Shown here piece after piece: positions 1-8,150 of a DNA stretch of 64,000 nucleotides. Position 1 is the stretch's first letter; each line of letters begins with the position of its first letter. A program made the position numbers and the translations under genes. The stretch comes from a virus, in the IMG/VR virus record IMGVR_UViG_3300020469_005214, positions 1 through 64,000 of that record. One strand, 5' to 3'. The notes under the pieces were generated by a model. The model saw nothing but the letters and a program-made list of their open reading frames with translations. It searched no databases and was not told where the DNA came from.

Positions 1-807
1 TCCTTCAGCTTCAATTGTAGTCAACGGGGATATTAGTGTTAATGAGGTAAGACTATTTGAGAATAAAAATGCAGTAGTACCGATTGTGCTTATACCGCTT
101 GGAACAGTATAATCAGTAACACCTGATTTTGCTACGAAAGCAACTAGCTTATTGGTCGATGATTCGAGTATGGATTTGCCATCAGTATTAAAATTACTAT
201 TTGCAGGATCGATTGAAATGCCAGTCAATTGATTCATAACATGGAAGGCACTAGGTCCAATTGACGATACTGAATCACCAAGTACTACATTAGTAATATT
301 GGTACCATAAAATGCAGTACTTCCAATTGAAGTAACAGAGTTTGAAATTTTTAGTTCTCCAGTAAGCGGAGTATACACGAAAGCAGTACTTCCAATCGAG
401 GTCACACTATCGGGAATATTTACTTTAGTAAGATTTGAGCATAGACCAAATGTAGATGAATTAATAGAGGTTATAGGACAAGCTAAAATTACCTCTTTTA
501 AATTATCCAACATGTAAAATGCTCGGCTATCAATCCCAGTAACATTACTACCCACATAAACAAGTTCGGTATCAGAAGCAAATCCATAACTTCCAATTGA
601 GGTTATTCCTGTTGTTGTAATTCGTCCACCAGTAGTAAAATCTGTAGTAAAAGGAAAAGTTTGCCCTATGGCATTATCACTCATTGGCAAATTGGCTACG
701 TTCATTTTCTTAGTTTCAGTACGACTACTGTCAACCAGTGGAAAGAAGTCATTTTCAGCATTAACTGAAGTTAATTCCGTAAGTTCTGATATTTTTTTAT
801 CTGCCAT
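1..807 (-). CDS. BspA-like LRR_5 tail protein, 3' end cut by window edge
   Basis: The reading frame starts at the ATG whose complement is 805-807 and is still open at base 1, so only the first 269 codons are seen. It opens with ADKKISELTELT and a following LPMSDNA segment, the same adaptor found in the next two genes and similar to the KIS-L-P-type N-termini of many phage tail fibre proteins. After about residue 70 come 23-residue repeats of the type SVTSIGSTAFxxxxLT, which mark the BspA/LRR_5 leucine-rich fold used for surface binding. Around residues 210-250 there is a less regular segment (SNKLVAFVAKSG) typical of LRR_5 proteins. It lies 4 nt after the stop of the upstream gene, so translation is probably coupled. 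Inferred role: receptor-binding or accessory adhesin. Confidence 0.8.
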   Translation of the reverse strand, partial: MADKKISELTELTSVNAENDFFPLVDSSRTETKKMNVANLPMSDNAIGQTFPFTTDFTTGGRITTTGITSIGSYGFASDTELVYVGSNVTGIDSRAFYMLDNLKEVILACPITSINSSTFGLCSNLTKVNIPDSVTSIGSTAFVYTPLTGELKISNSVTSIGSTAFYGTNITNVVLGDSVSSIGPSAFHVMNQLTGISIDPANSNFNTDGKSILESSTNKLVAFVAKSGVTDYTVPSGISTIGTTAFLFSNSLTSLTLISPLTTIEAEG

Positions 808-811
808 AATA

Positions 812-1759
812 TTATAGATTTGGATCCTCTACCACAGTTAATCCTCCATAATCGGTACCATATCCAGTTGAATCTGTTGGAACATTAATGGTTGTGGCTG
901 AGATACCCTGAAAAACATTTGTTGATAAAGTTGGTGCATCTGCTGCAAGACAATTAATTGTAGCTAAATTTTCACAACCTCTGAATACATTAGGTGCAAT
1001 CGAAGCCACGCTACTACCAATTGTGACGGTTTCCAAAGCATTGCAGTCGTAAAATGCATGACTTCCAATAGAGGTAACGCCATTGCCAATTGTAACACTG
1101 GTGAGGCTATCACACAGATAAAAAGACATACTTCCAATCGTGATCACATTGTCTGGAATTGTAAGGCTGGTTAGACCGATGTCAGAGAAAGCATAATCAC
1201 CAATCGAGGTCACCCCGTCGCCAATCGTAACGCTAGTCAGGTTAGAGCAGAGTTCGAATGCTCTAGCACTAATCGTGGCTACACTGTTAGGGATTTTAAC
1301 ACTAGTTAGGCTTGTGCAGTAAGAGAATGCAGAACTACCAATAAAGACCACGGAGTCACCAATCGTAACACTTTCCAAATTGGTGTTTCCATAAAATGAA
1401 TCAGATCCAATCACGGTCACGCTGTTGGGAATATGTAAGTTCGTAATACTAGATCCGAAAAGTGCAGAATTTCCAATCGTAGTAACGTGATTTCCGATGT
1501 AAATACTGGCTGGCTGTCCAGTGTTATAAAATCCCATTGAATTATCAATCGTTGTTCGATTATTAGTCGTAACAACACCTGCATTTGATATGTCTATTGT
1601 ATATGGGTATGCATGTTTTTCAGCAGAATCACTCAGTGGAAAATTGGATACATTCATTTTTCTAGTTTTAGTTTGACTAGAATCTACTACTGGCAAAAGA
1701 TCATTTGCAGGATTAGCTGAAGTTAGCTCGGTTAGTTCTGATATTTTTTTGTCTTGCAT
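812..1759 (-). CDS. BspA-like LRR_5 tail-associated protein
   Basis: 315 residues. The N-terminus (QDKKISELTELTSANPAND, then LPVVDSSQTKTRKM and FPLSDSAEKH) is the adaptor shared by the three neighbouring LRR genes. Residues about 85-285 form eight or nine LRR_5 repeats of 23 residues, each with IGxxAF followed by LTSVTIPxxV. The end is a cap with APTLSTNVFQG and YGGLTVVEDP. Closely similar caps end the LRR blocks of the giant fibres at 41625-50581. No signal peptide is present, as expected for a virion protein assembled in the cytoplasm. It is second in a row of three paralogues with 4-nt gaps. Function as an interchangeable receptor-binding protein is inferred from the fold, the adaptor and the phage context. 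Confidence 0.85.
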   Translation of the reverse strand: MQDKKISELTELTSANPANDLLPVVDSSQTKTRKMNVSNFPLSDSAEKHAYPYTIDISNAGVVTTNNRTTIDNSMGFYNTGQPASIYIGNHVTTIGNSALFGSSITNLHIPNSVTVIGSDSFYGNTNLESVTIGDSVVFIGSSAFSYCTSLTSVKIPNSVATISARAFELCSNLTSVTIGDGVTSIGDYAFSDIGLTSLTIPDNVITIGSMSFYLCDSLTSVTIGNGVTSIGSHAFYDCNALETVTIGSSVASIAPNVFRGCENLATINCLAADAPTLSTNVFQGISATTINVPTDSTGYGTDYGGLTVVEDPNL

Positions 1760-1763
1760 GATA

Positions 1764-3023
1764 CTAGGGCTCTACAATTGATAAACCTCCATATAAAGTT
1801 CCATCTCCTTCTGATTGATAACTTGATGTACTACCAGCTGGGACAATAATTTGTAATAAGTTTGTACCAGTAAATGGTGTTTCACCTAAGACTGGAGCTG
1901 AAGCAGCTAAACTAGTAATAGTAACAAATGATGAGTTATTAGCATTTCTAAATGCATTGTTTCCAATACTTGTAACACCGGTACCAATAGTTGCACCTTG
2001 CATACCAGTACAGCGATAAAATGCAGCACTTCCAATTGAAGTTACCCTATTCGGAATTGTAATATTACTAAGTTCAGTGTTAGCGAAAGCAGCATTTTCA
2101 ATACCAGTGACGGTAAGAGGAAGTGAAACACCAGTTAGACTAGTGTAAGCAAATGCATAGCTTCCAATTGAGGTTATTCCAGCACCCATCGTAATACTGC
2201 TCAGTGAATGAGCGTTATAGAATCCATGACTACTAATAGAAGTTAAACTGTCGGGTAAATCAACATTGTCAAGATTTCGGGCAAAAGCGAATGCACTACT
2301 TCCAATCGAGGTCACACTATCGGAGATGGTAATACCAGTTAGGCTACTGCAGTATTCGAATGCACTACTTCCAATCGAGGTCACACTATCGGGGATAGTA
2401 ATGTTGGTTAGGCCAGTGCAGCGATAGAATGCTCTACTACCAAGAGCATTAAAACCACTATTATTTGGTAATTTTATGCCACTCAATTGGAAACAATTTT
2501 CAAATACTTCATCTGAAATTCCAGTAACGCTATCGGGAATAACGATACCAGTTAGACTCGTGCAACCTTTAAATGCTAAATCTGCAACACCAGTCACGTT
2601 CTCTCCTATAGTTACCTTCGTAAGATTTGTACAGCCTTTAAATGATTGAGTGCCAATTGCAGTTACGCTGTTAGGAATATGAACATCGGTAAGACCCGTA
2701 CAAGCAATAAATGCCTGACGTCCAAGACTAGGAACAGCACTCCCAATATAAATATCACTTAAAGTATCGTCGTCACCAAAAAAATTAGTATAAGTCATTT
2801 CTCCAGTAATTAGTAATGTTTCCACGGGAGAGAAAGTGTACTTACTACTATTAAGAGCTGTAGTAAAAGGGTACAAAAAATTTTCAGCAGAATCACTTAG
2901 TGGTAAATTACTAAATGTAATCTTCTTAGTCTCGTCCTCATCAAAATCTACAATTGGCAAAAAGTCATTTTTTCGGCTTGCCAAGGTTATTTCTTCAAGG
3001 TCTGATATTTTTTTATCTGGCAT
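1764..3023 (-). CDS. BspA-like LRR_5 tail-associated protein
   Basis: 419 residues, the longest complete member of the three-gene array. It begins PDKKISDLEEITLASRKND, then FLPIVDFDEDETKKI and LPLSDSAENF, matching the other two adaptors position by position. Residues about 90-385 hold twelve or so 23-residue LRR_5 repeats (SIGSSAFEYCSSLTGITI type). The last 35 residues are the APVLGETPF and YGGLSIVEP cap. It is the first LRR gene behind the 110-residue gene at 3041-3373 and would be translated from the same minus-strand transcript. Within it, three DNA repeats around 2290-2430 are nearly identical, which suggests recent repeat duplication. Inferred role: adhesin presented on the tail. Confidence 0.85.
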   Translation of the reverse strand: MPDKKISDLEEITLASRKNDFLPIVDFDEDETKKITFSNLPLSDSAENFLYPFTTALNSSKYTFSPVETLLITGEMTYTNFFGDDDTLSDIYIGSAVPSLGRQAFIACTGLTDVHIPNSVTAIGTQSFKGCTNLTKVTIGENVTGVADLAFKGCTSLTGIVIPDSVTGISDEVFENCFQLSGIKLPNNSGFNALGSRAFYRCTGLTNITIPDSVTSIGSSAFEYCSSLTGITISDSVTSIGSSAFAFARNLDNVDLPDSLTSISSHGFYNAHSLSSITMGAGITSIGSYAFAYTSLTGVSLPLTVTGIENAAFANTELSNITIPNRVTSIGSAAFYRCTGMQGATIGTGVTSIGNNAFRNANNSSFVTITSLAASAPVLGETPFTGTNLLQIIVPAGSTSSYQSEGDGTLYGGLSIVEP

Positions 3024-3040
3024 GATATTTTTTAATTATA

Positions 3041-3373
3041 TTATTCTAAAAGTAAATTATTAGAACTTTCAGTTAGAAGCTCGCTTCCATTTTCCAATAG
3101 TATAAAATATTCAGTCGTATCAAAAAGAGTTCTTGGTTGTAAGGGTCTAAATGCAGAATCAACAGGGGCTGTTATTTGTGCATCAAGTCCAAAAAAATTA
3201 TATTTTCTATTAAGTTCTTGAGTTATATGCGTATACATATGATCATCATTTGCATGTGATACGGGATGATCGTCAGCTAAACCAGTAATTCTAGCCTCAA
3301 AAGTTCCATCTTCAAAAAGGGTCTTATCAAAAGAACTGTGTATTTCGTCCTGTAATAATCTAATATTTTTCAT
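3041..3373 (-). CDS. Small virion-type protein with LLxE C-terminal motif
   Basis: 110 residues, not assigned to a family. The last 22 residues (FILLENGSELLTES and NNLLLE) match the extreme C-terminus of the 776-residue LamG-like protein at 35914-38244 and an internal segment near residue 2120 of the 2,392-residue tail protein. The middle is rich in charged and aromatic residues (HANDDHMYTHITQELNRKY). It is the first full gene of the leftmost minus-strand unit, 18 nt ahead of the LRR array, and sits behind a promoter-like motif and a possible 12-codon leader ORF. The shared motif and position suggest a structural or tail-assembly role. I cannot say more. Confidence 0.65.
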   Translation of the reverse strand: MKNIRLLQDEIHSSFDKTLFEDGTFEARITGLADDHPVSHANDDHMYTHITQELNRKYNFFGLDAQITAPVDSAFRPLQPRTLFDTTEYFILLENGSELLTESSNNLLLE

Positions 3374-3391
3374 AATCTTTATATATTGACT

Positions 3392-3430
3392 TTAAACCCT
3401 ATTTTTAATTAAATCCTGTAAATCCGCCAT
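3392..3430 (-). other. Possible 12-codon leader ORF
   Basis: On the minus strand, an ATG at 3430 is followed by twelve codons (MADLQDLIKNRV) and TAA, ending 18 nt before the 110-residue gene. Its ATG lies 14 nt from the first T of a TGTAATACTAGT motif, the same geometry as the real gene starts listed here. It may simply be the 5' end of a leaderless transcript rather than a functional peptide. Confidence 0.3.
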
Positions 3431-3444
3431 ATACTAGTATTACA
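3431..3444 (-). promoter_or_regulatory. Late-promoter-like motif TGTAATACTAGT
   Basis: Reads TGTAATACTAGTAT on the minus strand, with the first T 14 nt before an ATG at 3430. It fits the TGTAATAATATC family found ahead of structural genes in this window. It would drive the 110-residue gene and the LRR array. Confidence 0.45.
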
Positions 3445-3554
3445 CATTTTTGAGAAATGTAGAAATTAGCAGAGTATATATCAATACTTTCTCGTTTGGG
3501 AACTGTTGTAATTTATTTTTTATCTTAATTATTTTCACAAAATGTCACTTTAAA

Positions 3555-3567
3555 TGTAACATATGTC
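3555..3567 (+). promoter_or_regulatory. Late-promoter-like motif ahead of portal gene
   Basis: TGTAACATATGTC lies directly before the portal ATG; the first T is 13 nt upstream of the start codon. No Shine-Dalgarno sequence is present, so a leaderless transcript is plausible. The rest of 3374-3567 is AT-rich, with one weak TTGACT / TTAAAT pair at about 3387-3415 on the plus strand. Confidence 0.5.
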
Positions 3568-5547
3568 ATGGCAAAAAAAAATTATAAGACGGATAATCTT
3601 TATTTTACAGATAGGAAGAAATATTATGAGCAGCAGGAATCTGCACCAAAGAAATCAATAGGATCTGACTTTTCTAATGAAGATTATGAAAAGATGGTTG
3701 GATTCGCTGGCAGCGAATGGGTAAGCGGAGGTTTAGGACGCAGAGGAACAAACCCTCTAGGAGTTAACACTCAGTTATCGGCTAGGTTTCCGAACCTGAC
3801 GAACGGAGGAAACCTTTATAAAAATAATGGGGGCTATATTACGATTAGCGAGACTGTGTATCTTTGTCAAAAAGCTTGGGAAGAATTTCAGTTATTTAGA
3901 AATACCATCGAAGCTATGGTGGAATTCTCTATGTCTAAAATTAGATTATCATCTCCGAATAGGAGTGCTAAAAATTTTTGCGAGACTTGGTTAAAATCCA
4001 TTAACATAGATGGATTTTCAGAACAGTTTTATAGAGAATTATACAGATCTTGTAATGTTTTTCCTTATGCAATGAAAGGTACTATCAGTGCAAAAGATGT
4101 AAAAGACCTAAAAATGTATGCATCTACTGCAGAAATACCAGTAAAATATACGGTCCTAAATCCCGCTCAAGTGAGTTTATATGGTGGATTAACAACTGAT
4201 AGAAACTTTTACAAAGTTTTAAGTCCTTACGAAATTAAGAGATTGAAAAATCCGCAAACTCAAAGTGAGAAGATCTTATATCAAAAATTAAGCCCAGAAA
4301 CAAAAAAAGCGATTCAAGATAGCTCTGAGCTTTCTTTGACATCTTATATTTATGTTCCTCTAAAAGATGTAAGTTCTGCTTTTTATCAAAAACAAGATTA
4401 CGAATACTTTGCAGCGCCACTTTTTTACGGGGTTTTAGATGATATTGAATTGAAGCTTGAAATGAAAAAGGCTGATAGAAAAGTTTTAAAAACTCTTGAA
4501 AATATGATTCTTAAGGTCACTATGGGAGGTTACAAAATTGACGGTAATGAAGTACCTCCTAATCCAGAGCATTTAGCTTACATGAGAGAACTTTTCAACA
4601 ATGAATCAACTCAAAGAGTTCTTGTTGCAGATTATACTACTGAAGTTGACTATGTTATTCCAGATATTAGTAAAATTGTTGGAACTGAAAAATATGCTCA
4701 GGTAAACGAAGATATTAGAGAAGGATTACAGTCAATTTTTGGCAGTAATGAGAAATTTTCTAATCAAATGACTAAAGTCAGAGTATTTTGCCAAAGACTT
4801 AAAAGGGGTCAGTCTATTTTTAAAGAATGGCTCGAAGGAGAACTTGGAAATGTTTGTAAAGCTATGGGATACACAAAAACTCCAAAAGTAAAACTTTCTT
4901 CTATCAACCTTGAAGATCAAACTTCAATGAACAGAGTTTATACTCGAATGGCAGAACTAGGATTCTTGGTTCCAGACGAACTGAATACAGCAATTGAAGA
5001 TGGTATTCTTCCAGAAAAAGATGAAAGCCTGAAAAATCAAAGAGAATATCGTAAATTCAAAAACGATAGTCTTTATGAGCCGCAAATGAATTACAATCCA
5101 ATAGATGAAGATTTAGGTCCAGCTAGTAAAGATAAAGTAAAGCAAGAGCCAGGAAGACCAGCTGGTACTGGAGTTCCACTTAGTGAACCTAGACAAAGTA
5201 GAGTTGTTGGTGGTATTGGCGGTATCTCTCTAAAGGAGCTTCAATCTTGTCTAATAGAAATGGACAAAATTAAAGACAACGTTGTCAAAAAACTTAAGAG
5301 CAGTTATAAAGTCAAGAAACTTACAGATTCCCAAGTTGATTTTGCTAACTCAATTGCTAAAAAGGTTGTTGAAAATTATGACAAGGCACAATGGGAGAAA
5401 GCTGTTGCTTCTGTGATTAAGAACAAATCAATTGACGAGAATCAAGAGATGCAAGAAGAGATCGATAAAATTTGTGACGATTTCGAATTAGACACCTTTC
5501 TGGGGGCTTTAGTTTGGCATTCTAAAAGAGAAGCACCAAGTAATTAA
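3568..5547 (+). CDS. Portal protein
   Basis: 659 residues, a usual length for large phage portals, which form the dodecameric DNA gate at the capsid vertex. Seen: an N-terminal basic region, then a mixed alpha/beta body with FCETWLKSINIDGFSEQFYREL and VFPYAMKG segments, a long helical stem region around residues 290-320 (LKLEMKKADRKVLKTLENM), and a clip/crown-like part with DYVIPDISKIVGTEKYAQVNEDI, a pattern typical of portals of the gp20/SPP1-like groups. A Gly/Pro-rich linker (about 520-550) precedes a charged C-terminal helical tail. It is the first gene of the head module, immediately ahead of the protease. The ATG is fixed by the motif 13 nt upstream. No RBS is visible. Confidence 0.85.
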   Translation: MAKKNYKTDNLYFTDRKKYYEQQESAPKKSIGSDFSNEDYEKMVGFAGSEWVSGGLGRRGTNPLGVNTQLSARFPNLTNGGNLYKNNGGYITISETVYLCQKAWEEFQLFRNTIEAMVEFSMSKIRLSSPNRSAKNFCETWLKSINIDGFSEQFYRELYRSCNVFPYAMKGTISAKDVKDLKMYASTAEIPVKYTVLNPAQVSLYGGLTTDRNFYKVLSPYEIKRLKNPQTQSEKILYQKLSPETKKAIQDSSELSLTSYIYVPLKDVSSAFYQKQDYEYFAAPLFYGVLDDIELKLEMKKADRKVLKTLENMILKVTMGGYKIDGNEVPPNPEHLAYMRELFNNESTQRVLVADYTTEVDYVIPDISKIVGTEKYAQVNEDIREGLQSIFGSNEKFSNQMTKVRVFCQRLKRGQSIFKEWLEGELGNVCKAMGYTKTPKVKLSSINLEDQTSMNRVYTRMAELGFLVPDELNTAIEDGILPEKDESLKNQREYRKFKNDSLYEPQMNYNPIDEDLGPASKDKVKQEPGRPAGTGVPLSEPRQSRVVGGIGGISLKELQSCLIEMDKIKDNVVKKLKSSYKVKKLTDSQVDFANSIAKKVVENYDKAQWEKAVASVIKNKSIDENQEMQEEIDKICDDFELDTFLGALVWHSKREAPSN

Positions 5548-5569
5548 TTTCACTAAAATAAACAAAAAT

Positions 5570-5582
5570 TGTAATCAAATCT
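5570..5582 (+). promoter_or_regulatory. Late-promoter-like motif
   Basis: TGTAATCAAATCT, first T 13 nt before the ATG of a nine-codon ORF at 5583 and 57 nt before the protease/scaffold gene. It lies in the 79-nt gap after the portal gene. Confidence 0.4.
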
Positions 5583-5612
5583 ATGACCAAATTACAATTT
5601 AGTAATCTTTAG
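5583..5612 (+). other. Possible nine-codon leader ORF
   Basis: ATG at 5583, nine codons (MTKLQFSNL), then TAG at 5610-5612. The stop overlaps the AGGGG Shine-Dalgarno of the next gene (5611-5615), so a ribosome ending here would be well placed to restart at 5627. The ATG is 13 nt from the start of a TGTAAT motif. It may be a coupling device or chance. Confidence 0.3.
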
Positions 5613-5626
5613 GGGAAAAGTTATTA

Positions 5627-7501
5627 ATGAATAAAGATAAAATTAAAGAAGATTATCCATTTTCCACAAAAATAATTGCGGAATTCCAAGTTGTTCATCC
5701 TAAAGAGAAAGATGAGCATTTAGCACTAGCATCTTTAGACTCTCTAAAAGCGTTGCTTGATGTGCCCAAAGAGCAAATAGAAATGAATAAAGATCTCCTT
5801 TACATTTCTGCCGATTTATGGGTAGGAGGAATGGCTAATAAAAATGGACATGCAATAACAACGGAGGATACGATAGCATTAGCTAAGCAAATTCCTCACA
5901 AATATTTAAATCTTGAACACGACGAAAGTGTTGTTGTCGGCTCTCTTTTCTCCTATGGATTTAGAGAGTATGCAAACGAAAGAAACTTAATCGCAGAAGA
6001 AGACATCGAAGATTTAGATAAACCACTGGTTGCTTCTGGTGGAGGTTTCGTTTGGCGTAGTGTTAATCAAGATTTGGCTGAATTGCTCGTAGAAGCTTCT
6101 GACAAAAATTCTTTGAAATATGGTCAAGCATCATTTAGCTGGGAAGTTTATTTTAAAGAGTTCTCAATTATGGAAGGTTCAAAATTTGTAGATCAAGCAG
6201 AAATAATTGATGATGAAGATGAAATAAACAAGCGTATTCCATTCTTAAAAGATACTGGAGGTTCTGGAGAATATGAAGGTAAAGAGATTTATAGATTAGT
6301 CAAAGGTCCTAAACTATTTTTAGGAGCTGGTATAGTAGCTAATCCTGCCGCTGATGTCAAAGGCATATTGACCAGTGAAACAAAAGAAGATGTAGAAAAT
6401 ATAATGGAAGCTAAAGCCGATAGTTCTAAGGTCTCGAAACAAGTGGAGGTCTCCCTACAGAACAAGCTTGATGCTCATAGAGAAAAAGTTGGTTCAGATA
6501 AACGCAAAAAAACTACTCTTGCAAAACTTAAAGTAGTTTACAATCGTGGTATCGGAGCTTATCGCACTAATCCACAATCTGTTAGACCTACTGTTAAGTC
6601 TCCACAGCAATGGGCTCAGGCTAGAGTAAACTCATTTTTATACGTATTAAGAAACCTCAGATTTAGGAGTGGGAAACATGACACCGACCTTCTACCCACT
6701 TCACACCCTATGGCAGGTAAAGATAAAAGGAAGGCAACAATTTCACAATCAAAAAAAATAAATGTAAAGAAATATACAGCTATGAAAATTAAAAATCAAG
6801 AAGATTATAAAACTGTATTGGCTTCTGTTTGCGAAAGCGAAGAAGTTGATCATAAACTCCTTGCCGCTCTTGAAGCAAATTTCGATAAAGTAACTGCTTC
6901 TGCAATTGCCGACGCGATCCGTGATGAGAGTGCCAAGTTCGCTACTGAGAAGAAAGAACTCGAAGAAGCGAAAACAATGGCCGCAGAAGAAAAAGCTACA
7001 ATCGAAGCTGAACTTGCAGAGCTCAAGGAGAAATCCGAAGCTTCTGATAAAGAGTTGGAAGAGATCAAAGCTAAGCTTGTTGCGGAAGAACAAAGCCGCA
7101 TTTTCAGCGAGCGTATGGAAGCACTAGAAAAAGATTATGATCTTGAAGCTGATGACTCTAAAGTTATTGCCAGACAAATCAAAGATCTTGATGAAGGTGG
7201 TTACGATGCTTGGTTAGAGGATTTCAAAGTTTTTGCTAAAGAAAAGTCTAAAGACTACAAAGCACTGAAAGCCGAAGAAATGAAGAAACAAAAAGAAGAA
7301 GAAGCAGAGGCTGCAACAGCTAAAGCTTCAACTGAAGAGGCTGAAGAACAAAAAGAATCTCGTGAAAAGGAAGAGGCTGAAAAGCTTATTGCATCTGCAC
7401 AAGAAGATGTAAAACAAGAAGTAGCATCAACCCAACACGAAGAAAAAGTTTCCCTTACAGATCAGTTCAAAGACTTTGAATTGGAGCTTGCAGGCAAATA
7501 A
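5627..7501 (+). CDS. Prohead protease - DUF5824 - scaffold fusion
   Basis: 624 residues in three parts. Residues about 45-250 look like a phage prohead serine protease: LNLEHDES places a candidate catalytic His at 98, and GQASFSW a candidate Ser near 169-171. Residues about 279-352 match the phage DUF5824 pattern (VYNRGIGAYRTNP, SVRP, QWAQARVNSFL, DTDLLPTSHP). Residues about 386-624 are a Glu/Lys/Ala-rich coiled coil typical of capsid scaffolds, and the C-terminus ends FKDFELELAGK. A strong AGGGGA RBS precedes the ATG. An in-frame Met at 386 could give a separate scaffold, but its upstream sequence is a weak RBS. The gene lies between portal and capsid genes, as expected. The catalytic residues are inferred. 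Confidence 0.8.
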   Translation: MNKDKIKEDYPFSTKIIAEFQVVHPKEKDEHLALASLDSLKALLDVPKEQIEMNKDLLYISADLWVGGMANKNGHAITTEDTIALAKQIPHKYLNLEHDESVVVGSLFSYGFREYANERNLIAEEDIEDLDKPLVASGGGFVWRSVNQDLAELLVEASDKNSLKYGQASFSWEVYFKEFSIMEGSKFVDQAEIIDDEDEINKRIPFLKDTGGSGEYEGKEIYRLVKGPKLFLGAGIVANPAADVKGILTSETKEDVENIMEAKADSSKVSKQVEVSLQNKLDAHREKVGSDKRKKTTLAKLKVVYNRGIGAYRTNPQSVRPTVKSPQQWAQARVNSFLYVLRNLRFRSGKHDTDLLPTSHPMAGKDKRKATISQSKKINVKKYTAMKIKNQEDYKTVLASVCESEEVDHKLLAALEANFDKVTASAIADAIRDESAKFATEKKELEEAKTMAAEEKATIEAELAELKEKSEASDKELEEIKAKLVAEEQSRIFSERMEALEKDYDLEADDSKVIARQIKDLDEGGYDAWLEDFKVFAKEKSKDYKALKAEEMKKQKEEEAEAATAKASTEEAEEQKESREKEEAEKLIASAQEDVKQEVASTQHEEKVSLTDQFKDFELELAGK

Positions 7502-7523
7502 TTTCACATCGCAAAAAAATTAT

Positions 7524-7535
7524 TGTAATAACATC
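7524..7535 (+). promoter_or_regulatory. Late-promoter-like motif ahead of decoration gene
   Basis: TGTAATAACATC, 27 nt before the ATG at 7551. No Shine-Dalgarno follows. It may raise transcription of the two capsid genes. Confidence 0.4.
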
Positions 7536-7550
7536 TAACTAACTAAAATT

Positions 7551-8129
7551 ATGGCATACAAAGATTTAAAACTAAAACCATCACGTAATATTGCTCCCCA
7601 CGACATTCGTGGAAATTTCAGAGCAGAATTTACTGGAGAAGCTGGTGATCTTGTCAAGGTTAAAGCTTTTGACCCTGATAACGAAACTTACTACTCCCAA
7701 GGCAACGCAGTAGGTGCTTCCATTGATGGCGTCTACTCTAATCAATTCCAATCTCCTTGGACAGTCGAAAAAGCTGTTGAAGGTGACCGCAGTAGCGTGG
7801 TACTTGGTATCACACTAGAAGGAACTGCAGTAACTGACAACCACGGAAACAAAATTGACGGTTTCAACCAGCGTTTCGCTGATGAAAACGGCTTTGTTGC
7901 TTCTGGCAAGCCAATCCAAATCGCTACTCGCGGTAACTTCTGGGTTAGCAGTGCTTGCATTAGCGGTACAGCTCTTCCAGGAAAAGCTCTCGCAGTTGGA
8001 CCAACAGCAGGTGGGTTCAAAGTTGTTGACCCAAATCTTGCAGCAACAACTGGTGATTTCATCGTAGGAAAAGTTCTTTCTTCTGCTGGAACCCGTCAAG
8101 GCGACGTTAACATTGAATTAACCCTCTAA
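7551..8129 (+). CDS. Probable capsid decoration protein
   Basis: 192 residues, beta-rich and with no cysteine apart from one near the middle. The sequence runs as short strands with Gly turns (GEAGDLVKVKAFD, KPIQIATRGNFWV, GDFIVGKVLSSAG). PIQIATRG and DFIVGKVL are patterns typical of small decoration/head-fibre-type proteins that bind the capsid surface. It sits directly between the protease/scaffold gene and the major capsid gene, the usual place for a decoration or head-stabilising protein. The codon usage is richer in G and C at third positions than in flanking genes, as in the capsid gene, which suggests high expression. The family assignment rests on position and beta-rich character. Confidence 0.7.
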   Translation: MAYKDLKLKPSRNIAPHDIRGNFRAEFTGEAGDLVKVKAFDPDNETYYSQGNAVGASIDGVYSNQFQSPWTVEKAVEGDRSSVVLGITLEGTAVTDNHGNKIDGFNQRFADENGFVASGKPIQIATRGNFWVSSACISGTALPGKALAVGPTAGGFKVVDPNLAATTGDFIVGKVLSSAGTRQGDVNIELTL

Positions 8130-8150
8130 CCAGAAACGGAGTCACTTAAT

